Source of the DNA: an uncultured Bacteroidota bacterium
Lineage (GTDB): Bacteria; Bacteroidota; Bacteroidia; Flavobacteriales; Flavobacteriaceae
Assembly: GCA_902577515.1 (NCBI GenBank)
Contig: CACGZJ010000006.1
Coordinates: 1 to 64,000, forward strand
Direction of reading: 5' to 3'
DNA: 64,000 nucleotides
The notes beneath the pieces were generated by a model. The model was not told the origin of the DNA. It searched no databases and saw only the letters and a list, made by a program, of their open reading frames with translations. The translations under genes and the position numbers were made by a program. Positions 42,101 through 51,133 of this stretch are shown piece after piece. Every line of letters begins with the position of its first letter. Within the stretch, counting starts at the first letter, position 1.

Positions 42101-42402
42101 AACCCTATTGAATAAGAGGGTTGATTATCAAATATTGGTATCCAAGTATTTCCTGCATTATAAGTTTTCCATACCCCCCCAGATCCTGCGGTTACATACC
42201 AAATATTCTCATTTTCAGGATGAATTGAAATATCTGAAATTCTTCCAGATAAGAAAGAAGGCCCAACATTTCTGAATTTAAATGCATTTAGAGAAACTTT
42301 TTCTGTTTTTGAGTAATCTTTTTGATTTCTCTTTCTTTGAGAATTAGCATCAACTGGGGCAAACAATAAGAATGCTAATAAAATTATAAATAGTCTTTTC
42401 AT
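39121..42402 (-). CDS. Large secreted BNR/VPS10 (sortilin-like) repeat protein
   Basis: Repeated DGGxSWKKL/SEDAGKTWKNM units; signal peptide when started at ATG 42402. Confidence 0.9.
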   Translation of the reverse strand: MKRLFIILLAFLLFAPVDANSQRKRNQKDYSKTEKVSLNAFKFRNVGPSFLSGRISDISIHPENENIWYVTAGSGGVWKTYNAGNTWIPIFDNQPSYSIGFVAIDPSNPNIVWIGTGEDVGGRHVGYGDGVYKSEDAGKTWKNMGLKSTEHISRVLIHPNDSNTIYVSAQGPLWNKGDQRGLYKSVDGGNNWKKVLGNSEWTGVTDVIMDPRNPDVMYAATWDRHRTVATYMGGGPGTALYKSLDGGESWKKLTNGIPNSNLGKIGITYSPQNPDVIYAAIEEDRTKGGVYRSADRGETWKKMSNAIAGSTGPHYYQEIFASPHKFDRIYIVGPAIQVSENGGKTFRNLEGSYQKHGDHHAIAFKESDPDYILVGTDGGVYETFDLAQNWHYFLNLPLTQFYKVAVNNQEPFYHIFGGTQDNGSAGGPSASIESRGITNREWYKTLGSDGHQSATDPEFNNIIYATTQEGRFHRVDLTNGDQVFIQPQPLEGEHLERYNWDTPIIVSPHKPSRIYIGSQRVWKSENRGDDWNPISEDLTRNESRIELPIMGRKQSYDNAWDMKAMSEYNTITSLSESRLKEGLIWVGTDDGHIHVTINGGESWKNIPVTKLGLAERTFVNDIKADLYDENTVYVSLDNHKEGDLSPYIFKSTDLGETWTSISSNLPERTLIWRLVQDHVNKDLLFVASEFGVYTSLNGGKSWQKLPGTPTISFRDIVIQERENDLVAASFGRGFFVLDDYSALREMNSENLTKKGKLFKPRDAKLFRPRSTLGNTGGQYYIAKNPTYGAVFTYHLKDIPKTEKSIRKSKERILNNQNKDIPFPGWDQLAKELNEKSPTIILSISDSDGNHIRNISKVASNGTNRIAWNLKHRSYYPIRSGYYSGGWGYDPSGPYVNPGEYQGELYLVNGGNVEKLDGPISFNVKNIGIGVLEGVSHQEYNSFINEISQIYSEAEKYEDAFSMMKRKVSLLERAALQLNTFSPEIIKSLSDLKSKINSLEIEYNGNPAKLEIMGDDNYTSSSDKPTISKRISVAQRGVRTLYGPTGLHKDNLKIAKNMLEDIKAIVEKLNSETNSIEDEIKSLNPPYIIGQGID

Positions 42403-42460
42403 AAAATTAGTTTTTACAAGACCTATAAAGGTCATAATAGTTTATTTAAATATAGTAATA

Positions 42461-43366
42461 TTAAAATATTTCTGCAATCATACATCTTGCACTTCCTCCA
42501 CCATAATTTTCAATAGTTTTAATATCAGAGTGAATAATATCTGTATGATTTAAAATTCTTTTTAATTGCTGGTTTGAAATTGATTTAAATGCAGTTGTAC
42601 TCATTACAAGGATTGGATTTCCATCTTTATCTAATAATTGGATACAATTCCCTAAATAACTACTCATTTGATTGTATGTAATATCAATTATTTCTAAACC
42701 AGAGTATTCGAAAGATTTTATTAAATTATTTTTTTCATCTTCATTTATGATTGATTCAAGGCAAATTACACAAAAGTTATTACAGATTGACATTAACACA
42801 TTAGTATGATATATAGGTTTGGATTCATATATAGAATTAAAGATTATAGGACGATAATTTAGATCTTCACAGAATTTATTAAATAACTCCTCATTAGATC
42901 TCATTGAAATTGAACAGTAAGCAATTTTAGAATTTCGGTCAAGTACAATACTTCCAGTTCCCTCTAGAAATTTATTTTGATTTTCATAAATTGAATAATC
43001 ATGAGTAATTTGAACATCTATTCCTTTTTTTGATAGTTTTTTTAGAGTATCAGAATGCCTTTCAAGTCTCCTGTTTTCTGCTAACATTGGATATATAACT
43101 GCTTTATGTTTATTATGAAATGATATCCAATTATTAGGGAATACACCGTCGGGAGTATCATGTATACTATCATCCTTCATAGAATAAACTGTTATACCTT
43201 TATTAGAAATTGTATTTTCTAGTTTTTCAAACTCTTTCATCACCTTTTTAGAAACTTCAGTATTTACAAGTTTTCTAGACTGAAAAACATTATCATCCAT
43301 TGTAAATTCGTTTGATCTAAATTTTTCCGGACTAATCATCAAAATATTTGAGGTAAAATGATTCAT
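42461..43366 (-). CDS. Arginine deiminase-related (CtlX-like) amidinohydrolase
   Basis: 301 aa; DTPDGVFPNNWISFH; GGGSARCMIAEIF C-terminus. Confidence 0.85.
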   Translation of the reverse strand: MNHFTSNILMISPEKFRSNEFTMDDNVFQSRKLVNTEVSKKVMKEFEKLENTISNKGITVYSMKDDSIHDTPDGVFPNNWISFHNKHKAVIYPMLAENRRLERHSDTLKKLSKKGIDVQITHDYSIYENQNKFLEGTGSIVLDRNSKIAYCSISMRSNEELFNKFCEDLNYRPIIFNSIYESKPIYHTNVLMSICNNFCVICLESIINEDEKNNLIKSFEYSGLEIIDITYNQMSSYLGNCIQLLDKDGNPILVMSTTAFKSISNQQLKRILNHTDIIHSDIKTIENYGGGSARCMIAEIF

Positions 43367-44277
43367 ATTTTTCTAGTTAAGGGAAGGGTTGAACATCTAA
43401 AGAGGCCTGACATTTTAGATACATTTGAATAATCTATTCTTTCTACTAATACACCTTTTGATTCAAGCCATTTGTTTAATCTTTTAAACTTTGAATCAGA
43501 AACAATTATTTCTGGAGAAATTACTAAAACATTTGATGTCAGCATAAAAGCTTCTTCTCGGCTTGCAAGGAAGATATTTTTTTTACCAAAAAGTTTTATA
43601 ATATATTCAATATCTTCTTTTTTCTTAAAACCATCAGGGCACACTATTGCCTTATCCTTTGATATAGTTTGAAAACAGCAGTCTAAGTGAAGAGTATTTT
43701 CAAAAATGTTTATGTTAGATTTTTTAATATCAATTGGGATTATTTCTTTATTATTAATTATTCTTTTTAGATAATCTATTGATTTATTATTAGTTCTAGC
43801 TGTAATTTTAGAAGAATAGTCTTCTTCAGAATACGTTCCAATAAAAACCTTGTCATCATGAACGATTATATCACCTCCTTCTATATGCATAAATTCTGGC
43901 AGTTTAATTACACCTACATTTAAATGATTTAATATTTCCTTTATTCCTTCAATTTCATCCTGCCTATTAGGCACAATATTGGATAAGAAGAATATTTTAG
44001 AGATCACAAAACCAAGGTCTCTAACAAAAATTTGGTTACAATTATCAACATTATTCGGCCTTAGTATTTCTACATTATGCTTGGTTAGTTTTTTTTTAAA
44101 GCTTTCTAGTTGTTTTTTTAAATCTTTCTCAACTGGATATGAGTTATTCTTAATATGATAAAGAGACCGAGGATCAAAAGTATCTGATACCGAAGGTGGA
44201 TCTCCGAGATTATCAGCTATTCCAAGGATGACAGTTTTTAAGCGAGAATATTCGTTTTCAATATTAATATTTAACAT
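43363..44277 (-). CDS. Amidinotransferase/DDAH-like guanidino-group enzyme
   Basis: 304 aa; IFVRDLGFVI; HIEGGDIIV; LHLDCCF; C-terminal SGLFRCSTLPLTR. Confidence 0.85.
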   Translation of the reverse strand: MLNINIENEYSRLKTVILGIADNLGDPPSVSDTFDPRSLYHIKNNSYPVEKDLKKQLESFKKKLTKHNVEILRPNNVDNCNQIFVRDLGFVISKIFFLSNIVPNRQDEIEGIKEILNHLNVGVIKLPEFMHIEGGDIIVHDDKVFIGTYSEEDYSSKITARTNNKSIDYLKRIINNKEIIPIDIKKSNINIFENTLHLDCCFQTISKDKAIVCPDGFKKKEDIEYIIKLFGKKNIFLASREEAFMLTSNVLVISPEIIVSDSKFKRLNKWLESKGVLVERIDYSNVSKMSGLFRCSTLPLTRKI

Positions 44278-47200
44278 TAAAGTACTTTGGTTTTCTTATT
44301 TGCAAAATAAGAAATTAAGCCTAAAATGAATACAAAAACAGTTGAATAATAAACAAAATTTGGTGTAATAACTTTATCACCTGATGCATATGAATGAAGT
44401 CCAACTAAATAAAAGTTTACTCCAAAATATGTCATCATAATTGCTGCAAAGGAAATGATGCTCAAAAGGTTAAATAACCATTTATTATTTAGTTTAGGAA
44501 CAATCCTTAGATGAAGAACAGCAGTATATATGATAATACTAATCAGGGCCCATGTTTCTTTAGGATCCCATCCCCAATATCTACCCCAACTCTCATTTGC
44601 CCACATTCCTCCTAAAAAGTTTCCGATTGTAAGCATTACTAGTCCTATTGTAAGAGATAATTCGTTAACAATTGTAAGCTCCTCAAGTTTTCTGGAAAAT
44701 ATTTTTCTATTCTTCTTTGTGGCAATTATAGTTAAAATTAAGGTCACAATACCAAGTATCATACCTATTGCAAATGGACCATAACTACCAACAATAACAG
44801 CAACATGGATCATTAACCAATAACTATCTAAAACTGGCTGAAGATTAGCTATAGAAGGATCAAGCCAATTCATGTGCGCAATAGAAAGAATAATTGATGT
44901 AACAAATGTAGATGAAGCAAGAGTAAAATATGATTTTCTACCAAAAATAATTCCAAATATTACAGTAGCCCAGGCAACAAAAATTATTGATTCATAGGCA
45001 TCACTCCAGGGAGCATGTCCTGCAATATACCACCTAGCTACAAGTCCAATAGTATTAAAAACAAATAAAGTGATTATTAATGATTCAAAAATCTTAATAA
45101 GATAATTACTAAACTTGTTGTCATAAAATATTTGAAAAATTAATATTAAAAGCAAACCAAGACCTGCAAAAAGATACCATTTGTAGAGTCTGTTAAATAT
45201 GTCTGCTTTATTATACACAACCTCTGAATTTATTTTGAAGTCGGATGGCATTACTTGACTTCCATATTTTTTTTGAAAACCCTTAATACTCTCTAGAAGC
45301 TCTTCAGACTGAGTGTAATCTTGATCCTGTCTTGCTACTCTTAATGTTTGAAAATAAAGGTTAAGAACATTATTGACATAGAGTGAATCAGCTCCTTTAT
45401 AATTATATTCGGGAATTTCAGGATAAGAAATCCATTTATTATTAATATCATTTGGGACAGGAAATATTCTCATGACTTTTCCCTCTAGAGCAGAATAAAG
45501 TAGATTAACTCTCCTATCAAGTTCAATAATATCTTTTTCAATTTGAGATTGGATATTGGACAAATATGCTTTTTCAAGGTTAGTAGCAAGTTTATAATTA
45601 CCTAATGAATCAAAGAAAGAGACTAGTGGTGCTTTTTTAATTTTTTCATCAACACCAATTATTTTCTTTATGGTATCACCTTTTTGACCAGATTTAATAT
45701 AAATAATTGGAGCATTAAACCATACCCCTGGATTATCCATCATAGATAACAAAACTTGATCTGAATTTAAACCATTATAGGAGTTTGATCTACTAACTTT
45801 TCTCAATAATTCAGATGAAAAAGTATTGGCTGGTTTCATTCTTCCACCACTATCCTGAATAACAATTTTACCAAAGCTACTTGCATGATCCTTTGAAATC
45901 GCACTTTCTGAAATTATTGAATCAATAAACTCGGTTTTTAAGTTTGCATCTAAACTCTGAGCAGATAGTATGCTTGTCGACAAAAGAAAAATAATTAAAG
46001 AGGTCTTTTTATTTAACTGTTTTGCAAGAAATCTAAATCTTGTATTTCCAATAAAGAATATGGCGGTCATACTAAAAAATAAAAGAAGATATCCTGCGTA
46101 AGTTATGAACGTTCCCCAAAAATCATCATTAACTGATAGGACTGTACCTTTTTCATCGGGGTCAAATGATGCCTGAAAGAATCGGTAACCTTTATAATTT
46201 AAAATATTATTCATAAAGATATCGTAGTCAAATATTTCATTATCCTGAACAGTTACTTTGCTCTTAAATGATGAATAGCTATTTTCAGTGCCTGGATATT
46301 TCTCTGCTATAAAATCGTTAAGCTTAATGCTAAATGGAAGTTGCACCTCATCTGACCCATAGGATAGATAAAAATCAAGATCATCTATAGTTATCTTTTT
46401 AGGATTATTAACATATCCTCTTCCCCCCAGTAAAGAAACATTCTCTGATTTTCCGTTATAATTGACGTTAAGGTATAAAACATCCTCAACCTCTCTATCA
46501 GTTAATTCAGCATCCACAATTTCAAACACCCCTCTTAAGGCAGGTTCAGGAAATACAAACTGAAAGCCAGGGATTTGATATAGTGATCTTAATTCCAGAA
46601 GTTGTTTTTTATCTTTATTTAATTCTGCACTTTGTTGATTAGACATTATAGTGTAAATACCATCAAACGGAGATTCTATATAGTATTCACCTTCTTCAGA
46701 AGTAATGTTTATAGCACCTTTTTGATAGTAATTAAAAGAGAAAAGTATATTCTGTATACTAGTAACTTGTCCCTCCTTGATATAATGTTCTTGCCTGTTA
46801 CCATCTAATGCCTCAACAAGTTTTATATATCTTTCTCCAGACGGATCAAGGACTAAGCCTTCTGTTACATTTTCTTTGAAATTATCATATGAAATGGAAA
46901 AGTCTTTGGAATAAAAATCATCATTTATAGTAAAGTCATTATTTACATGTTCAGATAGAAGAAGGTAAGACTTTAATGTCTTTCTTTGAGGCACTCCATC
47001 TTCAGTTCCATCTACAAAAACAGTTAGATATGTTTTTTCTGACAGGTAAGTATCAGATACATTATTTTCTCTTATAGGCATTACCCCCTCATCTCCAATA
47101 TACCTTGTAACGAAGGCACCAAGTAGAATGAAAATAAATGAAAGATGAAGTATTAATACGGAGAGTTTCTCTTTACTCCACAGATTGTACTTCTTAATAT

Positions 47201-47393
47201 TTCCCATAAAATTTAGCATGAGTAAAAGCATTAGAAGTTCAAACCACCATGCATTATAGATCCAAATTCTTGCTGCATCTATGGAATACCAGCTCTCAAG
47301 AAAAGTTCCTATACCCATTGCAATTGGAAACAAAATCAGCAATAAAAGCATGAATTTTGTGGAGAATAAAAGCTTTAAAAATTTTGATCCCAT
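44277..47393 (-). CDS. Fused ResB/CcsA-type cytochrome c biogenesis protein (CcsBA)
   Basis: 1038 aa; N-terminal ResB-like region; C-terminal MWANESWGRYWGWDPKETWALI. Confidence 0.94.
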   Translation of the reverse strand: MGSKFLKLLFSTKFMLLLLILFPIAMGIGTFLESWYSIDAARIWIYNAWWFELLMLLLMLNFMGNIKKYNLWSKEKLSVLILHLSFIFILLGAFVTRYIGDEGVMPIRENNVSDTYLSEKTYLTVFVDGTEDGVPQRKTLKSYLLLSEHVNNDFTINDDFYSKDFSISYDNFKENVTEGLVLDPSGERYIKLVEALDGNRQEHYIKEGQVTSIQNILFSFNYYQKGAINITSEEGEYYIESPFDGIYTIMSNQQSAELNKDKKQLLELRSLYQIPGFQFVFPEPALRGVFEIVDAELTDREVEDVLYLNVNYNGKSENVSLLGGRGYVNNPKKITIDDLDFYLSYGSDEVQLPFSIKLNDFIAEKYPGTENSYSSFKSKVTVQDNEIFDYDIFMNNILNYKGYRFFQASFDPDEKGTVLSVNDDFWGTFITYAGYLLLFFSMTAIFFIGNTRFRFLAKQLNKKTSLIIFLLSTSILSAQSLDANLKTEFIDSIISESAISKDHASSFGKIVIQDSGGRMKPANTFSSELLRKVSRSNSYNGLNSDQVLLSMMDNPGVWFNAPIIYIKSGQKGDTIKKIIGVDEKIKKAPLVSFFDSLGNYKLATNLEKAYLSNIQSQIEKDIIELDRRVNLLYSALEGKVMRIFPVPNDINNKWISYPEIPEYNYKGADSLYVNNVLNLYFQTLRVARQDQDYTQSEELLESIKGFQKKYGSQVMPSDFKINSEVVYNKADIFNRLYKWYLFAGLGLLLILIFQIFYDNKFSNYLIKIFESLIITLFVFNTIGLVARWYIAGHAPWSDAYESIIFVAWATVIFGIIFGRKSYFTLASSTFVTSIILSIAHMNWLDPSIANLQPVLDSYWLMIHVAVIVGSYGPFAIGMILGIVTLILTIIATKKNRKIFSRKLEELTIVNELSLTIGLVMLTIGNFLGGMWANESWGRYWGWDPKETWALISIIIYTAVLHLRIVPKLNNKWLFNLLSIISFAAIMMTYFGVNFYLVGLHSYASGDKVITPNFVYYSTVFVFILGLISYFANKKTKVL

Positions 47394-47491
47394 TAGCAGG
47401 CCTCAAAGATAATTATGAATTTTTTAATATTTAGAATAATAATGAACAATTAGGTGTTAAAGTTTAATTAAATTTGCATCTTTAAAATATA

Positions 47492-47992
47492 ATGGATTCT
47501 TACAAAACTAGATTAAAAGATATAACCACATTTATTTTCGATGTTGATGGTGTAATGACTAATGGAAAAATTATTTACACGCATGATGGAAAAATTGATA
47601 GACAATTTTATGCAAAAGATGGTTATGCGATTAAATATGCTATATCTAAAGGCTATAGAATAGCTATTATCTCGGGTGGAATGCAAGAAAATGTAAGAAA
47701 AAGATTAAACTCTCTTGGTGTTGAGGATGTATTTCTGAAAGCATTTAATAAGATTGAAGTTTTTGATGAATTTATAAAAGAAAAAAAAATTGATTCAAAA
47801 AACATTTTATATATGGGAGATGATAATCCAGACATTGATGTTCTTAAAGTAGTTGGAATTTCATCTTGTCCTAAAGATGCCTCTGTTGACGTAAAATCAA
47901 TTTGTGATTACATATCTCACAAAGATGGTGGCCTTGGTTGTGTAAGAGATGTAATTGAACAAGTAATGAGAATTCATAACAAATGGATTTAA
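47492..47992 (+). CDS. kdsC: HAD family phosphatase, KdsC-like
   Basis: 166 aa; TFIFDVDGVMTNG; YMGDDNPDIDVL. Confidence 0.88.
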   Translation: MDSYKTRLKDITTFIFDVDGVMTNGKIIYTHDGKIDRQFYAKDGYAIKYAISKGYRIAIISGGMQENVRKRLNSLGVEDVFLKAFNKIEVFDEFIKEKKIDSKNILYMGDDNPDIDVLKVVGISSCPKDASVDVKSICDYISHKDGGLGCVRDVIEQVMRIHNKWI

Positions 47993-48579
47993 TAAATAAT
48001 TCCAATTATAGTATAATTCTCGGATCAAGCTCAACAAGAAGAAAAGAGTTATTAGAAATGACTGGAATTTCTTTTGAGGTTAACTCAATCCCTGTTAATG
48101 AAGACTTTCCAGAACATCTTAAAGCACAAGAAATAGCTGAACATATTGTAGAAAACAAAGCAGCTCCTTTTCAAAAAATAGTTGAAACCAATCAAATAAT
48201 AATTCTTGCTGATACTTTAGTCTGGTTCGAAGATAAATGTTGGGGTAAACCGAAAGATAAAAATGAGGCTAAGTCAATGCTAAAAATGTTTGCAGGTAAT
48301 TCTCACGATGTTATTACATCTGTAGGCTTTCTTACCAAAAAAAAATTTGAAATATTAACTGAATCTACCAAAGTAACTTATAAACTTCTGACTGAAAAAG
48401 AAATTGATTTTTATGTTGAAACTATTAATCCAGTTGATAAAGCTGGAAGCTATGGTATACAGGATTGGATTGGAATGATAGGAGTAGAAAATGTTAACGG
48501 AAGCTACACAAGTGTTTTAGGTCTTCCAGTACCTCAAGTAACAAACAAATTAACAGAAATAATAAGTGGAAGTCTTTAA
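47983..48579 (+). CDS. Maf-like nucleotide pyrophosphatase
   Basis: 198 aa; ILGSSSTRRKELLEMTG; ILADTLVWFEDKCWGKP. Confidence 0.93.
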   Translation: MDLINNSNYSIILGSSSTRRKELLEMTGISFEVNSIPVNEDFPEHLKAQEIAEHIVENKAAPFQKIVETNQIIILADTLVWFEDKCWGKPKDKNEAKSMLKMFAGNSHDVITSVGFLTKKKFEILTESTKVTYKLLTEKEIDFYVETINPVDKAGSYGIQDWIGMIGVENVNGSYTSVLGLPVPQVTNKLTEIISGSL

Positions 48580-49030
48580 GTTAAAATATTCACAAAAGCT
48601 ACCCATAAGTTTGAATGAAGCATGGGATTTTTTATCATCGCCGAATAATTTGGAATTAATAACACCCAAGTCTATGGATTTCAATATTACTGATTGGGAT
48701 AATAAGAAAGCTTATCCAGGTCAAATCATTCAGTACACTGTGAAACCTTTACTTGGAATTAAAATTAATTGGGTAACTGAAATAACACAAGTGAAGACTA
48801 ATGAATTCTTTATCGATGAGCAGAGGTTTGGTCCATATAGTTTTTGGCACCACAAACACTTCATCAAAGAAATTAAAGGTGGTGTACTTATGGAAGATGT
48901 AATTCATTATAAATTACCTCTAGGTCCTCTTGGAAAGCTTCTAAATTCCCTGTTTATTAATTCTAAATTGAATAGTATTTTTCAATACAGACAACTAGAA
49001 TTAATAAAAATATTTGGGGAATATAAATAA
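48566..49030 (+). CDS. SRPBCC (START-like) family protein
   Basis: 154 aa; LPISLNEAWDFLSSPNNLELITPKSMDF. Confidence 0.85.
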   Translation: MEVFKLKYSQKLPISLNEAWDFLSSPNNLELITPKSMDFNITDWDNKKAYPGQIIQYTVKPLLGIKINWVTEITQVKTNEFFIDEQRFGPYSFWHHKHFIKEIKGGVLMEDVIHYKLPLGPLGKLLNSLFINSKLNSIFQYRQLELIKIFGEYK

Positions 49031-49722
49031 TGAAAAACATCTTACTTATAGGTGGCTCATCTGGAATTGGTTATGAGCTATCAAAGAAATTAGAGAATGA
49101 TCATAACGTCTTTGTATCAACTCGAAATCCAGATAAGTTTTCTGGATCAAATATAACTTCAAAAAAATTGGACTTGGATGAGGATTACAATGCAGATTGG
49201 CTTCCTGAAAACCTTGATGGGTTCATCTATTTACCAGGCACAATTAATTTAAGACCATTTAAAGGTCTTAAACCATCAACTTTTATTGATGATTTTAACA
49301 TTAACATATTAGGTTGTGTAAAAATTCTTCAAGCTGTTTTACCTAGGCTTCAATCCTCAGAAAGTGCTAGTGTAGTTTTCTTTAGTTCAGTTGCAGTTAA
49401 GTTGGGAATGCCATTTCATAGTTCGGTTTCTGCATCAAAAGGTGCAATTGAGGGATTAACAAGATCACTAGCTGCTGAATTTGCGCCAAAAATTAGGGTA
49501 AACGCTATTGCTCCTTCTATTCTTAATACTCCAATGTCTGAAAAATTTCTTAACTCAGAAACTAAGATCGAAAATGCTCGAAATAGACACCCTTTAAAAG
49601 AGATTGGTTCAGCAAAAGATATTGCTGAAATAGTAAAGTTTTTACTTTTTGATGAAAGCAAGTGGATGACTGGACAGATAATACCCTTTGATGGTGGTAT
49701 GAGTTCTGTTAAGACTAATTAA
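49030..49722 (+). CDS. Short-chain dehydrogenase/reductase
   Basis: 230 aa; LLIGGSSGIGYEL; VFFSSVAVKLGMPFHSSVSASKGA. Confidence 0.93.
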   Translation: MKNILLIGGSSGIGYELSKKLENDHNVFVSTRNPDKFSGSNITSKKLDLDEDYNADWLPENLDGFIYLPGTINLRPFKGLKPSTFIDDFNINILGCVKILQAVLPRLQSSESASVVFFSSVAVKLGMPFHSSVSASKGAIEGLTRSLAAEFAPKIRVNAIAPSILNTPMSEKFLNSETKIENARNRHPLKEIGSAKDIAEIVKFLLFDESKWMTGQIIPFDGGMSSVKTN

Positions 49723-49868
49723 TGAGAGGTGTAAAGAAATCTAATCTACCCAAAAAAATATGCTCAACATGCGGATTGGAGTTTGTTTGGCGGAAAAAAT
49801 GGAAAAACAGTTGGACTGAAGTTAAATATTGTAGTAAGAGATGTCGAGCAAAAAAAGTACAGGTATAG
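49722..49868 (+). CDS. DUF2256 family mini-protein (48 aa)
   Basis: Manual translation MRGVKKSNLPKKICSTCGLEFVWRKKWKNSWTEVKYCSKRCRAKKVQV*; four Cys (CxxC + CxxxC); overlaps both neighbours; absent from the ORF track. Confidence 0.9.
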   Translation: MRGVKKSNLPKKICSTCGLEFVWRKKWKNSWTEVKYCSKRCRAKKVQV

Positions 49869-51133
49869 TTTGGTTTAGAAATAATCTAAGAGTTGAAGAT
49901 AATTCAGCGCTTTATAATGCTGTCAATAAATCGGATAGAGTTATAGGATATGTAAATATAGATCCAAATAATTTTATATATACACAGTATGGATTCAAAA
50001 AAACAGAGAAGTATAGAGCTAAGTTTTTACTTGAGTCTATTTCAGACCTTAAACAAAACTTGAATAACTTAAATATCTCTCTCATTGTAGATTATAAAGA
50101 GATTAAAGATTCATTTAAATCATTCATTTTAAAGTATGATGTTGATTCAATTTATATGCAAAGAGAGTGGACAAGGGATGAACTAATTGAGGAAGAGTCT
50201 ATTCCACAAAATATAAATACATTAAAATATTACGATCAGTTTTTATATTCTCCAGATGACGTTAAAAATATTTATGAAAATATTCCTAGAGGTTTTTCAA
50301 ATTTTAGAAAAAAATGTGAAAAATATCTAAAGGTTAATACTCCAATATCAGTTCCTAGGCCAATGAATGAGGATAATTTATTGGAAGTTGATTATGATAT
50401 TCCAAATCTTAATGATTTAGGTTTTGAAGAGTTTGAAGTTCATGAAAATTCAGTTTTCAAATTTAAAGGAGGTGAAACTGCTGGTAAGTCTAGAGTTGAT
50501 GATTATTTTTTTATTACAAAAAGTGTATCGAAATATAAGTATACCCGTAATGGCCTAATTGGAAAGAACTATAGTTCAAAATTTTCGTCCTGGCTTGCAA
50601 ATGGTTCATTATCAGCTAAATACATATATAATAAGCTTATTAAGTATGAAAACGATGTAGAAAAAAATGAGTCTACATATTGGTTATTTTTTGAACTTCT
50701 ATGGAGAGATTTCTTTAAGTATGTATCAATGCAACATCGAAATAAGTTTTTTAGTAAAGATGGAATATATGGTCATGAAAAGGAATGGTCACTTGAAAAT
50801 TCAAAGATTAAAAGCTGGATAAATGGAGATACCAATGAATCATTCGTAAATGCAAATATGAGAGAACTTTCATCTACTGGATTCATGTCAAACAGAGGCA
50901 GACAAAATGTAGCAAACTATCTAACAAAAGAGTTGAAAGTTGACTGGAGAATCGGTGCAGAATATTTTGAAGCACTACTAATTGATTATGATGTTCATAG
51001 CAATTATGGCAATTGGCTATATAATGCAGGTATTGGAAATGACTCAATGCCATTTAGAAAGTTTAATCCTACACTTCAGTCTGAAAGGTATGATCCCAAT
51101 AAAGATTATGAAAATACATGGTTAAATGAATAA
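49841..51133 (+). CDS. DASH-family cryptochrome/deoxyribodipyrimidine photolyase
   Basis: 430 aa; GIVWFRNNLRVEDNSAL; WRDFFKYVSMQH; TGFMSNRGRQNVANYL; DYDVHSNYGNWLYNAGIGND. Confidence 0.93.
   Translation: MSSKKSTGIVWFRNNLRVEDNSALYNAVNKSDRVIGYVNIDPNNFIYTQYGFKKTEKYRAKFLLESISDLKQNLNNLNISLIVDYKEIKDSFKSFILKYDVDSIYMQREWTRDELIEEESIPQNINTLKYYDQFLYSPDDVKNIYENIPRGFSNFRKKCEKYLKVNTPISVPRPMNEDNLLEVDYDIPNLNDLGFEEFEVHENSVFKFKGGETAGKSRVDDYFFITKSVSKYKYTRNGLIGKNYSSKFSSWLANGSLSAKYIYNKLIKYENDVEKNESTYWLFFELLWRDFFKYVSMQHRNKFFSKDGIYGHEKEWSLENSKIKSWINGDTNESFVNANMRELSSTGFMSNRGRQNVANYLTKELKVDWRIGAEYFEALLIDYDVHSNYGNWLYNAGIGNDSMPFRKFNPTLQSERYDPNKDYENTWLNE

Noticed and set aside
44277-47393. Fused ResB-CcsA as a novelty
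   Set aside because: CcsBA fusions are known in Bacteroidota and Epsilonproteobacteria.
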